This document shows positions 19,207 to 28,657 of a DNA stretch of 64,000 nt, piece after piece. Made by a program: the position numbers and the translations under genes. The notes below the pieces were generated by a model. That model searched no databases, had not been told where the DNA came from, and worked only from the letters and a program-made list of their open reading frames with translations. This stretch comes from CAWBBA01 sp963729795 (GTDB lineage Bacteria > Desulfobacterota > Desulfomonilia > Desulfomonilales > Desulfomonilaceae): NCBI GenBank assembly GCA_963729795.1, contig CAVSPC010000039.1, positions 1-64,000 of the forward strand, read 5' to 3'. Numbering within the stretch: the first letter of the stretch is position 1; every line of letters starts with the position of its first letter.

Positions 19207-20658
19207 CTAGCCCTTCACCACTCCCACTGGCCGGATTCTGGCAACCTTTCTCGCCAAGCCTACCCTCTGAACGACATCCACAACCATGCTTACATCTTTA
19301 TAAGCTTCTGGGAACTCTTCCCGGAGCGTCTTTCTCCCGACCCACCTGGGATAAACATTGTTATCTTGCAATTCGCGCTCGATTGATCGTCCTTTGGTCC
19401 GCCTTAGCGCTTCATGTCTGGACAGGAGACGCCCCGCGCCGTGGCAAGCGGAGCCAAATGCCTCTGTCATTGACCCTTCCTGACCTGCCAATATGTAAGA
19501 AGCGCGTCCCATGTCACCCGGTATAAGCACGGGTTGCCCGCTGGACCGGTACACCTCGGGGAGCACAGGATGCTGCGGAGGGAAGGCCCGAGTTGCACCC
19601 TTGCGGTGAACGCACAGTTTTTTCTTTTCACCATTTACCGTGTGAGACTCGATCTTGGCTATATTGTGACAGACATCATAGAGCAATCGGAATTTCAGCT
19701 CACGCGGGGAAAGTCCTAGAGCCTCTTCCCAGGCGCCAAGGGCCAGGTGCATGAGTATTTGACGGTTGGCAAAGGCAAAATTAGCTGCCGAGCGCATTGC
19801 GGCAAAGTATTCTCTGGCAAGATCGGTGTTCAAGCGCGTGCATGCGAGTTGCCTGTCGGGAAGCTCGATCCCTTCTTGCCGGACGCTCTTCACCATTCGA
19901 GCAAGGAAATCGTCGCAGACCTGGTATCCAAATCCTCTGGAACCGGTGTGGATCATCACCGTCGCCTGATCGGTGAACAAACCCCACTGGCGGGCGGTAT
20001 CTTCATCGAAGATCTCCTCGATGAAACCGATCTCAAGAAAGTGATTGCCCGACCCGAGAGTACCAAGCTGGTCCTTGCCCCGTTCAAAGGCTCGATCGCT
20101 TATTACGCCCGGATCCGCGCCTTCGATGACGCCATGATCCTCAATATGGTCCAGATCCGTCGCATCTCCCATGCCGTTTTCAACAGCCCATGCCGCACCT
20201 TTCTTAAGGACCTGAGACAACTCTTTCCGATTCAATCGTATTCCGCCTCTTGATCCTACTCCGCTGGGAACGCGTGCGAAGAGGAGGTCGATCAACGGCC
20301 TGATCTTCGGCATGAGTGCTTCCCGATTCAAGCCAGTGGTTATAAGACGGACCCCGCAATTGATGTCATAGCCGACTCCGCCGGGGGATATCACCCCTTC
20401 ATCCAAATCAAAGGCCGCCACGCCACCTATGGGAAAGCCGTATCCCCAGTGAACGTCCGGCATTGCCAGGGATCGGCCGACTATTCCCGGTAGGTGCGCG
20501 ACGTTGTAGACTTGCTCCGCGCTCTGGTCTTTCTCTATGTCAGGCAATATCTTGGAATCGGTAAAGATCAGACCGGGAACCCGCATTCCGCCCGTCTTAG
20601 GAATTTCCCAACGAACCTCATCGATCTGCACTAATTTAAATGGTTTTGCTGCGGCCAA
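19207..20658 (-). CDS. rtcB: RNA-splicing ligase RtcB
   Basis: 483 residues, typical for RtcB, the GTP- and Mn-dependent ligase that joins 2',3'-cyclic phosphate or 3'-phosphate RNA ends to 5'-OH. Metal-binding segments are all present: MPDVHWGYGFPIGGVAAFD, GVGYDINCGVRL with the metal Cys, LGSGNHFLEIG, MIHTGSRGFG, and the guanylate-accepting region around GAGRLLSRHEALR. The start is a TTG with GAGGAG seven bases upstream. The activating protein archease is encoded 5 kb away (25318-25755), not adjacent as in many genomes. Confidence 0.96.
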   Translation of the reverse strand: MAAAKPFKLVQIDEVRWEIPKTGGMRVPGLIFTDSKILPDIEKDQSAEQVYNVAHLPGIVGRSLAMPDVHWGYGFPIGGVAAFDLDEGVISPGGVGYDINCGVRLITTGLNREALMPKIRPLIDLLFARVPSGVGSRGGIRLNRKELSQVLKKGAAWAVENGMGDATDLDHIEDHGVIEGADPGVISDRAFERGKDQLGTLGSGNHFLEIGFIEEIFDEDTARQWGLFTDQATVMIHTGSRGFGYQVCDDFLARMVKSVRQEGIELPDRQLACTRLNTDLAREYFAAMRSAANFAFANRQILMHLALGAWEEALGLSPRELKFRLLYDVCHNIAKIESHTVNGEKKKLCVHRKGATRAFPPQHPVLPEVYRSSGQPVLIPGDMGRASYILAGQEGSMTEAFGSACHGAGRLLSRHEALRRTKGRSIERELQDNNVYPRWVGRKTLREEFPEAYKDVSMVVDVVQRVGLARKVARIRPVGVVKG

Positions 20659-21016
20659 GGTTCGCTCCTCGCCAGACGAACTCTTAAAGTATGATAAAAC
20701 ACGAAATCCTTGTTGAAAAGGGAGAATAGGGGACGGCCGCGTTTGTCAAAGCTGCTTGATGAGAAATCAACTGTATCCACCCTGGTACCAACATGGTTGG
20801 CCCGTCTTTCGAGGAACCTTCCTTAAAATCATTAAGTTAAAACGAGATATTTCGCACGATTCTCTTCCGAACAATTGCCAGGGCAGGACTGTTGAGAGAC
20901 TCGTCCCTGATCACCGCTTTGCCAGTGGCCATAAAATTTGCCAACTGCGGCGGCGATTGGCCACTAAGAGAAAGCTACCGGCAAAGGAACTAAGTATGGT
21001 TTCTCCGGTATTCCGA
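20659..21016. other. 358-base gap with no recognisable gene
   Basis: Lies between the start of rtcB and the end of the AbiJ-like gene, both on the minus strand. It must contain the rtcB promoter. A plus-strand frame from 20756 has no ribosome binding site and no recognisable family. I see no repeat or strong hairpin. Confidence 0.3.
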
Positions 21017-21886
21017 TCAATCGAGAGCAATTCCCAGTTCCGTGGCCTTCGTCCAAAGGTAGTTTATGAAGGCAGAACACGATACAAGCATGAACTTCGC
21101 ATCACCGTACGAAGGTGAGGTCGCTCCGTTGGCAAGCGCATGTCTGATTCCATCTGCGTCGCTGGTATATGCGTAAAGTTTTGAAAGTGCTTGCTCAAAC
21201 GCGGGGTGAAGCGGCTGTCTATCTTTAAGTGATTTCAAACAATCCGCCAGAGTAGCCTTTTCCTTGCGTGCAATTGCCCGGCATGCAGCCTCAACGGCTG
21301 AAATAGATTCTTTTATCGAGTTTCTATAGTTAGGATTCTTTCTATCTGAAAGCAGGTCAAGTGCCGTACCCAAATGAACTGTGACACTTGAAAGGCTTTG
21401 GTCGAGAGCGGTTTCGATCTCGGCAATCTCGGTCTCACTGGAGATTTCAACAATTTTATCCTCCACAATGCGGTATGCAGAACTCTCAGCTTGCAGGAAG
21501 TTGTTCGCGACTTTTCTTAGCTCCCCCTTCCAGCGGTCGGGAACCGACGTCATCACAAATTCAAGGTAATCATAGACTTCCCACCACTCACCATTAAAGA
21601 AACTGTTCCTAAGGATGTCGTACGCGGAATCCCCGTAGCGTCGCTTGAACCCTGGCCGCTCGTCTATTGGTAACTTGTAGTAGTTCAACCAGAATGAGTC
21701 TATGAGACTCTCAACATATTTTGTATCTGGGTCCCCCATGCCATAAGGGTCACGTTCCTGCCATCTGTCCCACACAACTATGCTGATTGCACTCCATAAA
21801 CGATTACGCAGAGGCTCATCGATCGATTTACGCTGTATCGCTTTGTGAGCTGGCTTAATCCCCGTTCGTTCAGAAAATAGCGTCAT
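21017..21886 (-). CDS. AbiJ-like abortive-infection protein (N-terminal domain + HEPN-like C-terminus)
   Basis: 289 residues from ATG 21886. The N-terminus FSERTGIKPAHKAIQRKSID, then LRNRLWSAISIVVWDRW, matches the AbiJ N-terminal domain 4 pattern known from abortive-infection proteins. The C-terminal 120 residues (NSIKESISAVEAACRAIARK and DADGIRHALANGATSPSYGD, then FINYLWTKA) look like the AbiJ HEPN-like domain; the RH in GIRHAL would be the R-x4-6-H-like centre. Such proteins act in phage defence or as toxins, probably on RNA. It lies alone, next to hicBA and repeats. An alternative start is 21925; neither has a strong ribosome binding site. Confidence 0.72.
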   Translation of the reverse strand: MTLFSERTGIKPAHKAIQRKSIDEPLRNRLWSAISIVVWDRWQERDPYGMGDPDTKYVESLIDSFWLNYYKLPIDERPGFKRRYGDSAYDILRNSFFNGEWWEVYDYLEFVMTSVPDRWKGELRKVANNFLQAESSAYRIVEDKIVEISSETEIAEIETALDQSLSSVTVHLGTALDLLSDRKNPNYRNSIKESISAVEAACRAIARKEKATLADCLKSLKDRQPLHPAFEQALSKLYAYTSDADGIRHALANGATSPSYGDAKFMLVSCSAFINYLWTKATELGIALD

Positions 21887-22039
21887 CGGCTGCCCCGAAA
21901 AGTGTTGATTGCACGGTCTGCTCACAAGGTCTGAAATCTGGAGATACCTTACTTAATTCTCGAGCAGAGAAGCAAATTGCGTCTAATGTCCCTGGAATTG
22001 AGCAACGTACACCCCGCCCCTGCGTTCGGCAATCTCTCG

Positions 22040-22195
22040 TTACAACTCTTCCGATGTCCAGGGTGTGCCCCCCTCGGAAATGAACTCTTTGCGTATTTCC
22101 ATTAACCGGTTGCCCAGGGGCGACATTTCAAACTCATAAACGCAGCCGGCCTTCTCAACCTCTGGGCCGGCGACTTCATTATGCTCGCGAATCAT
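22040..22195 (-). CDS. Small hypothetical protein (51 residues)
   Basis: A 51-codon frame starting MIREHNEVAGPEVEKAGCVY and ending in GGTPWTSEEL. The TSEEL end and the LMEIRKEFISEGG helix are like small bacterial proteins associated with toxin-antitoxin regions. An AAGGAG lies about 9 bases before the ATG. The protein is acidic and in the same orientation as the AbiJ-like gene. A real gene seems likely but no family is recognised. Confidence 0.5.
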   Translation of the reverse strand: MIREHNEVAGPEVEKAGCVYEFEMSPLGNRLMEIRKEFISEGGTPWTSEEL

Positions 22196-22693
22196 AGCAC
22201 ATGTCTCCTTATGACCATGTGTGGCCTTTCATTGAGCGTCATCTCTTGGACGGTATTATACCAAGGGACGGAGTGAAATTGACGGCTTGTCTTTTGCCCG
22301 TCTACTCTCGAACACTAAGAATCGGTCGCAGAAAAAAGTCACTGACCCAGAACCCAGGATTGTGCCCAGGATAGTGGCACCCAGCATTCAGGCAACTTGT
22401 CTGTACAGTGTTTGCCCTCAAACCGGAAATCCGGCCTGACGGACATAACTATCCTATGAAAACGTAAGGCTTACCGGGCAGAGCCTGGCAACCAGGAAGA
22501 GACCGGTGCTGCCCACTACCAGAGGCCACTCCTCACAATCCGTGACCGCTTTCGAGAATCAATATAGAGAATTTTCTGGGAAGTATTGCGGATCTGGCGG
22601 CAGGGTAATAAAATCAGCGAAAAGAATGCATCCAGAGGCTGTGCGGCTGTACTATGACGAGATTTTCGGCCCGTCAGGGAAAGGCACACTACG
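22196..22693. repeat. Gap before hicB with one copy of a degenerate repeat
   Basis: No convincing gene. At about 22420-22500 a unit reads ATCCGGCCTGACGGAC, CTATGAAAACG, then GGGCAGAGCCTGGCAACCAG. A diverged copy lies past hicA at about 23290-23400 and a partial one at 23565-23590. hicBA thus sits between copies of the repeat. Confidence 0.45.
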
Positions 22694-22933
22694 ATGAAAT
22701 ATTTTTCCTTCGAGATAATAATTGAGAAAGAACCGGAAGATGACGGGTACTTGGCCTATAGTCCCACGATTCCTGGTTGCTTCAGTAATGGAAAGACCAT
22801 CGAGCAGGCCAAACGCAACATCCGGGAGTCTATCTCGCAACACATAGACTCTCAGCGAGCCCACGATGAAGTCATACCACAGAGCGATCGCATCGTACAC
22901 GTTGAGGAACTCACGGTCGGGGTACCGGAATGA
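22694..22933 (+). CDS. hicB: HicB-family antitoxin
   Basis: 79 residues with the HicB partial RNase-H-like fold: YFSFEIIIEKEPEDDGYLAY, then SPTIPGCFSNGKTIEQAKRN and IRESISQHID. No DNA-binding extension follows, so it is the short antitoxin form. The stop overlaps the start of hicA in ATGA, so the two are coupled, with antitoxin first. HicB neutralises the HicA mRNA interferase and may repress the pair. Confidence 0.88.
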   Translation: MKYFSFEIIIEKEPEDDGYLAYSPTIPGCFSNGKTIEQAKRNIRESISQHIDSQRAHDEVIPQSDRIVHVEELTVGVPE

Positions 22934-23156
22934 GTCGTATGCCGCAAGTGAGTGCTCGCGACCTCATAAAATTCTCGAGGCTCAGGGATTTGTAGAAGAT
23001 CGTCAGCCGGGAAGCCATCTCACCTTGAAGCACGAACAGAGCGCAGTGACGTTGACCATTCCAGTTCACACGGGATGTGACATTGGTCGGAGTTTAGCTG
23101 TCCGCATCCTCAAAGATGCGGGGTTTACAGTGGATGATTATTTGAAGTGGCGATAG
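22930..23156 (+). CDS. hicA: HicA-family toxin, split by a one-base deletion
   Basis: Starts MSRMPQVSARDLIK at ATG 22930, then breaks. One extra A in the AAAA run at 22968-22971 restores ILEAQGFVEDRQPGSHLTLK, then TVDDYLKWR to the TAG at 23156: the full HicA double-stranded RNA-binding-like fold with its catalytic His in GSH. As given, translation would stop after about 18 residues. Restored length is about 75 residues, normal for HicA mRNA interferases. Either a homopolymer error or a disabled toxin. Confidence 0.85.
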
Positions 23157-23614
23157 GCACTATTGCTTCTAATTCCGTAGGTACCGGCAACGTGGTTCGA
23201 ATTTTCCTACTGTGAATCCCAATGGTCCGTGTATGCATCGACATTTCTATTTTCGTTCTGAGCCTCCGGGCTGGCAACGACTGTCCCCAGGCTCTGCGTC
23301 ATTCGGAAAGGCGGCCTGACCGACGTCGCAATCCCATGGAAACGCCATGTTCACCGAGCAGAACTCAGAAATACAGGTTGCCAGGCAGGGCCTCACAGGC
23401 GCTAACTTGAGGCAATCCTGTTACTTTTGAATAGCTATGTGCTATCAAAGTCCCCCTTTTCTAAAGGGGGATTTAGGGGGATTTCCAAGGAGTTAGACCA
23501 AAATCCCCCCTTACCCCCCTTTACGAAAGGGGGGGAAAATCGTTAAGTTAGCGCCTATGGGGCAGAGCCTGGTAACCAGGGAATTAACCGGACGGCACCT
23601 CGCTGCACGCCAAG
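23157..23614. repeat. Repeat-filled gap downstream of hicA
   Basis: No gene seen. 23290-23400 is a diverged copy of the unit at 22420. 23443-23545 holds a CCCCCTTT-type palindromic repeat: TAAAGGGGGATTTAGGGGGA and later CCCCCCTTTACGAAAGGGGG. 23565-23590 carries GGGGCAGAGCCTGGTAACCA. These are intergenic repeats, possibly with hairpin or terminator activity. Confidence 0.6.
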
Positions 23615-24118
23615 TTAGTGATATTCCGCTTCAACTCTACCCGACTCCTTTTCAGCGCCGGCAGCTCGACTCGCCCGATATTCGCCCGGAACCGACCGGA
23701 AGGCAATACTCAAGCGATTCCAGGTATTGATCAGCCCGATGGCAACTGTAAGATTTACCAACTCCAACTCGCTGAACCACTTTCGCGCTTCTTCGTAAAC
23801 ATCGTCAGGAACGTGTCCGTTGGTTAGCAATGTCACGGCTTCAGTCCAGGCTAGGGCTGCCATTTCTCGGTCGGTGTAAAACGGAGTTTCTCTCCAGGCG
23901 TTCAGTTCGTAGATACGCTGTTCGGTTTCGCCTCGGGCCCGTGCATCTTTCGTGTGCATGTCAATGCAATATGCACAACCATTGATCTGTGAAGCCCTGA
24001 TCAACACAAGGTCGATCAAAGAGGCTTCCAAGCCGCAATTACGCACGTATTCGTTCAACGGTTGAATCGCTTCCAACAGTTCGGGTGCTGCTTTAATGTA
24101 TTCGATTCGAGAGCGCAT
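23615..24118 (-). CDS. Carboxymuconolactone decarboxylase / AhpD-like protein
   Basis: 167 residues from ATG 24118, which has AAAGGAG eight bases upstream. The AhpD-fold redox site is CAYCIDMHTKDARARG (CxxC-x3-H), preceded by LIDLVLIRASQINGC. The tail LNLTVAIGLINTWNRLSIAF-like sequence is typical of the AhpD-core family related to peroxidase-coupled proteins. It likely has alkylhydroperoxidase or thiol-redox activity in the cytoplasm. An upstream extension to 24172 is in frame but not supported. Confidence 0.87.
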   Translation of the reverse strand: MRSRIEYIKAAPELLEAIQPLNEYVRNCGLEASLIDLVLIRASQINGCAYCIDMHTKDARARGETEQRIYELNAWRETPFYTDREMAALAWTEAVTLLTNGHVPDDVYEEARKWFSELELVNLTVAIGLINTWNRLSIAFRSVPGEYRASRAAGAEKESGRVEAEYH

Positions 24119-24286
24119 TTGTCTTCTCCTTTGGCAGGGCGTCTGTATCATTGAAACTTGTCGCCCCCGCATTTGATAATGTAATTGAGTGTAAGCGTGT
24201 TTCCTTCCTTATTTCGATCGGCCGTAAGGAAGTTTCCGGGATGATTTGCTCCTCATAGTCCTTGACAATGCTATAGAATAGTCTGT

Positions 24287-25094
24287 TCACTTATGAGATT
24301 GACTGCAAGATATTCGTCGACACCTGATAGCAAGGAAGATCAATACCGCGAGCGCAACTGCCATGCCGAATTGGGGGAAGTTCCGCAAAGAGCGGTGCGT
24401 AGACGAAGAGAGCAAACAGGGCCGTCAAGACTTCCAGACCAAATAGTAATCGGAACCACCGACGCGAAAGGCAGGGGCGTTCGGATATGCGGGCTTCAAG
24501 GCTCGGCCATATCGTTAGCATGAGGACAAGAAACACGACCAAAGCGCAGATCATCCCTCCCACCACGTCAGCCGGAAAGTGCGCACCCACGAAAATCCGT
24601 GACAGGCCGATAAGCAAGGCGATTCCTATCACCATCGCGCCAATCGTCCTGGACGAACAAAAGTGAGCTATGGCCAGCCCGGCCGACATACCAGCCGCTG
24701 TGTGACCAGACGGGAAAGAGCCGGATCTGAGCAGGGGCCCGACCACATGCACGGATTGCAGAAGCTCCACGGGTCTCAGATGCGGATACAAGGCCTTCAC
24801 CAGATTCACTGCCAATGACGACAGTATCATTACCAGCAGCCCCATAACGGTGACACGCGGATTCACCAGGAGAAATGCACCCATGATGATCCCGAGGAGC
24901 AGTCCGTCCCCGAGAGTCGTGAAGGCCAACCAAATCACGTCCGTTGCAGGAGAATGAAGCCCATTGATCAATGAAAAGAGCGGACGATTGAACATCAAGA
25001 CTGGAATAAGGGCAAGAATCAGAATAATGAGCGCGGCTGATAGGATGATTGGCGATTTTATTGCCGGGGGTGATGCATGCCCACTCCCATTCAA
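24287..25094 (-). CDS. PAP2-superfamily membrane phosphatase, C-terminus frameshifted
   Basis: About six membrane segments and the phosphatase triad motifs: KALYPHLRP, SFPSGHTAAGMSAG, and SRIFVGAHFPADVVGG. It should dephosphorylate a lipid phosphate such as undecaprenyl diphosphate or phosphatidate. The frame as given ends at 24291 with a polar, unlike-membrane tail after FAELPP. Removing one base of the five-base run at 24373-24377 gives LPQFGMAVALAVLIFLAIRC and an end at 24287, a proper last membrane helix. The start TTG (25094) is uncertain. Confidence 0.82.
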
Positions 25095-25144
25095 CTGAGC
25101 GGCTCCGTGCTTCCGGTGGGACAGCTATCCTTCCCTTCGTCATA

Positions 25145-25275
25145 CCCGTGTGCGCGAGCGTCCAGTAGGACCGGCCTCCGTGCCGGTTGCTTGCGAGTCG
25201 CCGGCAGGGACGCCGGCGCTACCCCCGGATCGCAGTCCGGGGTGACAAATGGCAGGCATCTTGCCTGCCCCATTA
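25145..25275. repeat. Palindromic repeats between archease and PAP2 genes
   Basis: Contains GTAGGACCGGCCTCCGTGCC, GCCGGCAGGGACGCCGGCG, CCCCGGATCGCAGTCCGGGG and GGCAGGCATCTTGCCTGCC; each is a short palindrome. The last is related to the unit at 10144. Confidence 0.6.
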
Positions 25276-25317
25276 TGCCTTGTCCAGGATTGTTACTTGT
25301 TTGGCTTAGCATTGGAC

Positions 25318-25755
25318 TCAGATGTCGAAAACAATCGTGACGGCATATCCGATATCGTTCTTCTCGACAGACACAGCGTGATAGGTGACGCCCTTGATCT
25401 CGATTTCCGGTTCTTCGTCGGGACCGCGTGTCCGGCCCGCCAATTTGGCCTTCAATGAAGTGTCGGAAAGATCTTGAATGTCCGCGGAGATAAGAATGAA
25501 CGCTTTTGTCTGATGATAGTAAAGAAGCTCTCTAAGCCAGTCCACGAGAAGCTCTTCAATATCGTCTGCCAGCAGAGACAACTCAAGTTCGATTTCCGGG
25601 TGCCCTTGAGTTTCCGGCACAAGAAGACTTGTAAAACCTCGCGCCACGTTGAGGAAAAGCTCCTCCAGAGTACCCCCATAAACGGCCATGCGAACATCCG
25701 CCGTGTGTTCCAGGAGTCGCCACCCCGGATCAGTCTTCGTCGTCTCCTTCGTCAT
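25318..25755 (-). CDS. Archease
   Basis: 145 residues matching archease, the small cofactor that promotes RtcB guanylylation and turnover. Family marks: WRLLEHTADVRMAVYGGTLE at the start, ELFLNVARGFTSLL, LLVDWLRELLYY, and the C-terminal KGVTYHAVSVEKNDIGYAV with its metal-binding acidic end. The gene's first 26 bases overlap the end of gyrA, so it is probably translated from the gyrA message. rtcB is 5 kb away. Confidence 0.93.
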   Translation of the reverse strand: MTKETTKTDPGWRLLEHTADVRMAVYGGTLEELFLNVARGFTSLLVPETQGHPEIELELSLLADDIEELLVDWLRELLYYHQTKAFILISADIQDLSDTSLKAKLAGRTRGPDEEPEIEIKGVTYHAVSVEKNDIGYAVTIVFDI

Positions 25756-28249
25756 CGTCCGACAGAGTCTCCTCGCTTTCTGAGACTACTTGAGGCTCAG
25801 CCGCGTCGGAATCTTTATCTTCGTCTTCCGTGGTCTCGGCCCTGGCCACATCCACCACGTATTCGCCGGGTTCCATCCGGACCAGTGTCCGGCCCATCGT
25901 GTTGCGTCCGATAACGGAGATCTCCTCCATTCTTAGTCTGATGATCCTACCGCCCGAGGTGACTATCAGCAGATGGTCCGTGTCCTCAACCATCTGAATC
26001 CCGACTACGTCCCCTATCCTGGAGGTATTCTTAATTGTGATGACCCCTTGGCCTCCTCGATGCTTCACAGGATATTCCGCCAGAGCGGTACGTTTTCCGT
26101 GCCCGCTATGGGTGATCGTGAGAAGCGTACCGTTTCCGTTAGAGATTACCTCCATGCCGATAACCGCGTCGTCGGACTTCATTCGGATGCCTGTAACTCC
26201 GCGCGCTTGCCGCCCCATCGGCCGCACCTGACTTTCATGAAACCTGATTGCCTTCCCTTTGGCCGTAGCGAGGAGAATATCGTTCTCACCGGTAGTAAAG
26301 TTCACACCGATGAGCTCATCGTCAGGGTCGATAGTAAGCGCTATCAGTCCCGAGGGTCTTGGCCTTGAAAATTCTTCTATGGCCGTCTTCTTGATCTTGC
26401 CTTTGGCCGAAACCATCACCACGTACCCTTCGGTGCCCAGTACCTGAAGGGGGAGGATCTTTCTGATTTTTTCGCCCGGATCGAGGCGTAACAGGTTGAT
26501 TATCGCCCTGCCTTTGGCATAAGGTCCCTCTTCCGGGATTTCAAACACCCTGATCCAATAGATGCGTCCTCGATTGGAGAAGCACAGAAGTACGTCGTGG
26601 GAGGATGCATATAGCATCTGGTTTACTACGTCTTCCGCCCCGACTTTGGTGCCGATTCTCCCTTTTCCTCCAGGCCGCTGGCTCTTGTATAGATTCGCGG
26701 GAACTCTTTTCACGTAGCCTTTGCTGGAAAACGTCACCACCATGTCTCCCCGAGGTATAAGATCTTCATCCAGCATGTCCGCTTGCGCATCCAGAATTTG
26801 CGTACGCCGCGGGTCCCCGTGCTGTGCTTTCACCTCTTCGAGTTCAGCGATAATAATGTCCAGGATCTTCTGTTCAGAAGCGAGTATGCCTTCAAGTTCA
26901 GCTATTTTGGCTAGAACTTCCTTGAGTTCCTGGAGGATCTTATCCCTTTCCAAGCCTGTCAGCCGCTGAAGTCGCATATCCAAAATTGCTTGAGCCTGCA
27001 CCTGACTGAGTTGGAATGTGTCCATCAGACCTTGCCGCGCAACGGCAGGGTTCTCTGCAGCCTTGATGAGCGCAATCACCTCATCCAGATTATCCAGCGC
27101 AATTTTCAGGCCTTCGAGAATGTGGGCCCTCTCCAGAGCGCGCGCAATCTCGAACCGAGTCCTGCGGATGACCACCTCTTTGCGGAAGTCGATGAACCGT
27201 TGCAGGATCTCTTTGACGTTCATTTGCCTCGGCCGCTGGTTATCTACGGCGAGAAGTTGGATTCCGAAAGTGGATTGAAGCTGTGTGTGCCTGAATAGCT
27301 GGTTCAAAACCACGTCCGGGTTCTCGTCCCTCTTCAGCTCAAAGACCACGCGCATGCCATGCCGGTCCGACTCGTCCCTGAGGTCTCGAATGCCGGGAAT
27401 TTTCTTGTCTTTTACAAGCTCGGCAACGTTTTCAACCATCCTGGCCTTGTTCACCATGTAGGGGATTTCAGTGACGACAATCCGCTGGTAGCCTCTCTCA
27501 GCGTCTTCCACCTCGGCTCTGGCCCTCATACGCACCGATCCGCGACCTGTGGTGTATGCGTCCAGAATTCCCTGTTTCCCGTATATAAATCCTGCGGTCG
27601 GGAAATCAGGCCCAGGCATAAACCGCATCAGATCGGTAATGGACGCGTCCGGGTTTCTAGTCAGGAATATTGTGGCATCGATTGTTTCCCCCAGGTTATG
27701 GGGCGGTATGTTCGTGGCCATTCCAACGGCTATTCCTTGCGAGCCGTTTACTAGAAGAATCGGAAATCTGGCCGGCAAGACAACAGGCTCTTCAAGGGTG
27801 TTGTCATAATTGGCGATGAAATCCACGGTTTGTTTGTCCAGGTCTTCGAGAGCCGACTGGCAGATGCGATCCATGCGGACTTCCGTGTACCGCATAGCCG
27901 CCGGCGCATCGCCGTCCACGCTGCCGAAATTCCCTTGCCCGTCGATGAACGGGTAACGCATGGAAAATGGCTGAGCCATTCGCACGACTGAGTCGTAAAC
28001 GGCAGTATCGCCGTGCGGGTGGTATTGACCGATTACGTCACCAACGACTCGAGCGGCTTTGCGATACGCCCTGTTCCAAACGTTGCCGCTCCTGTGCATT
28101 GCATAGAGGATCCTGCGGTGAACCGGCTTCAAGCCATCCCGCAAATCAGGGAGAGCCCGGCCTATGATCACACTCATGGCATAGTCCAGATACGATTTCT
28201 GGATTTCCTCTTCTATTCCGACGGTGGTCTTCTCGTGAAGCACTGCCAA
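25730..28249 (-). CDS. gyrA: DNA gyrase subunit A
   Basis: 839 residues, full-length GyrA, the breakage-reunion subunit of gyrase. The catalytic tyrosine is in AAMRYTEVRM. The quinolone-resistance region reads YHPHGDTAVYD with Thr in place of the common Ser; the GyrA box reads QRPGGKGRIG. The six-bladed C-terminal DNA-wrapping domain is complete. The last 35 residues are strongly acidic (ESEETLSDDDEGDDED). It overlaps the archease gene by 26 bases. Confidence 0.97.
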   Translation of the reverse strand: MAVLHEKTTVGIEEEIQKSYLDYAMSVIIGRALPDLRDGLKPVHRRILYAMHRSGNVWNRAYRKAARVVGDVIGQYHPHGDTAVYDSVVRMAQPFSMRYPFIDGQGNFGSVDGDAPAAMRYTEVRMDRICQSALEDLDKQTVDFIANYDNTLEEPVVLPARFPILLVNGSQGIAVGMATNIPPHNLGETIDATIFLTRNPDASITDLMRFMPGPDFPTAGFIYGKQGILDAYTTGRGSVRMRARAEVEDAERGYQRIVVTEIPYMVNKARMVENVAELVKDKKIPGIRDLRDESDRHGMRVVFELKRDENPDVVLNQLFRHTQLQSTFGIQLLAVDNQRPRQMNVKEILQRFIDFRKEVVIRRTRFEIARALERAHILEGLKIALDNLDEVIALIKAAENPAVARQGLMDTFQLSQVQAQAILDMRLQRLTGLERDKILQELKEVLAKIAELEGILASEQKILDIIIAELEEVKAQHGDPRRTQILDAQADMLDEDLIPRGDMVVTFSSKGYVKRVPANLYKSQRPGGKGRIGTKVGAEDVVNQMLYASSHDVLLCFSNRGRIYWIRVFEIPEEGPYAKGRAIINLLRLDPGEKIRKILPLQVLGTEGYVVMVSAKGKIKKTAIEEFSRPRPSGLIALTIDPDDELIGVNFTTGENDILLATAKGKAIRFHESQVRPMGRQARGVTGIRMKSDDAVIGMEVISNGNGTLLTITHSGHGKRTALAEYPVKHRGGQGVITIKNTSRIGDVVGIQMVEDTDHLLIVTSGGRIIRLRMEEISVIGRNTMGRTLVRMEPGEYVVDVARAETTEDEDKDSDAAEPQVVSESEETLSDDDEGDDED

Positions 28250-28657
28250 ATGCTTTTTCCTTCTCTAGTTCGCTGATGCGAGCACTCTGCGATCCGACGA
28301 ATCAAGGGGGTGCGCCCCGGCTAGGTTCAACTTTCTGAATTGGTTACTATTTTTACAGCAATAAGGTCATGAATGTTACACGGTCATGGCGATATTTTCA
28401 AGTAAGCGGAGGCCGTAGCAGCGAAGCAGTCACTGGAACAAATGTCAAAATTCTTGTGCGATTTCTCGGAATGAAACCGTCGCCCCAGGCTCCGATCCGA
28501 GGATTGTAGGGGCGACTGGCGGTCGCGCCTACAATTCCCCCGTATACGGGACAATGCTCGCAAACCGCCTTGATTTCAGCACGATAGTCGAGGCAGAGCC
28601 TCGAAGCCAGGCATTCCCAGGCAGAGCCTAGGAACGAGAAAATTTTGGGCAACTTCT
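28250..28657. repeat. Gap upstream of gyrA with dispersed repeats
   Basis: No gene seen. 28504-28536 is an imperfect palindrome of the GTAGGGGCG type. 28583-28632 has two tandem-like GGCAGAGCCT units, related to the repeats around hicBA. The gyrA promoter should lie close to 28250-28400, but no clear -35/-10 pair was identified. Confidence 0.5.

Noticed and set aside
22506..22697. 63-codon plus-strand frame ending at hicB
   Set aside because: Non-family sequence beginning in a repeat; its overlap with the hicB start is probably accidental.
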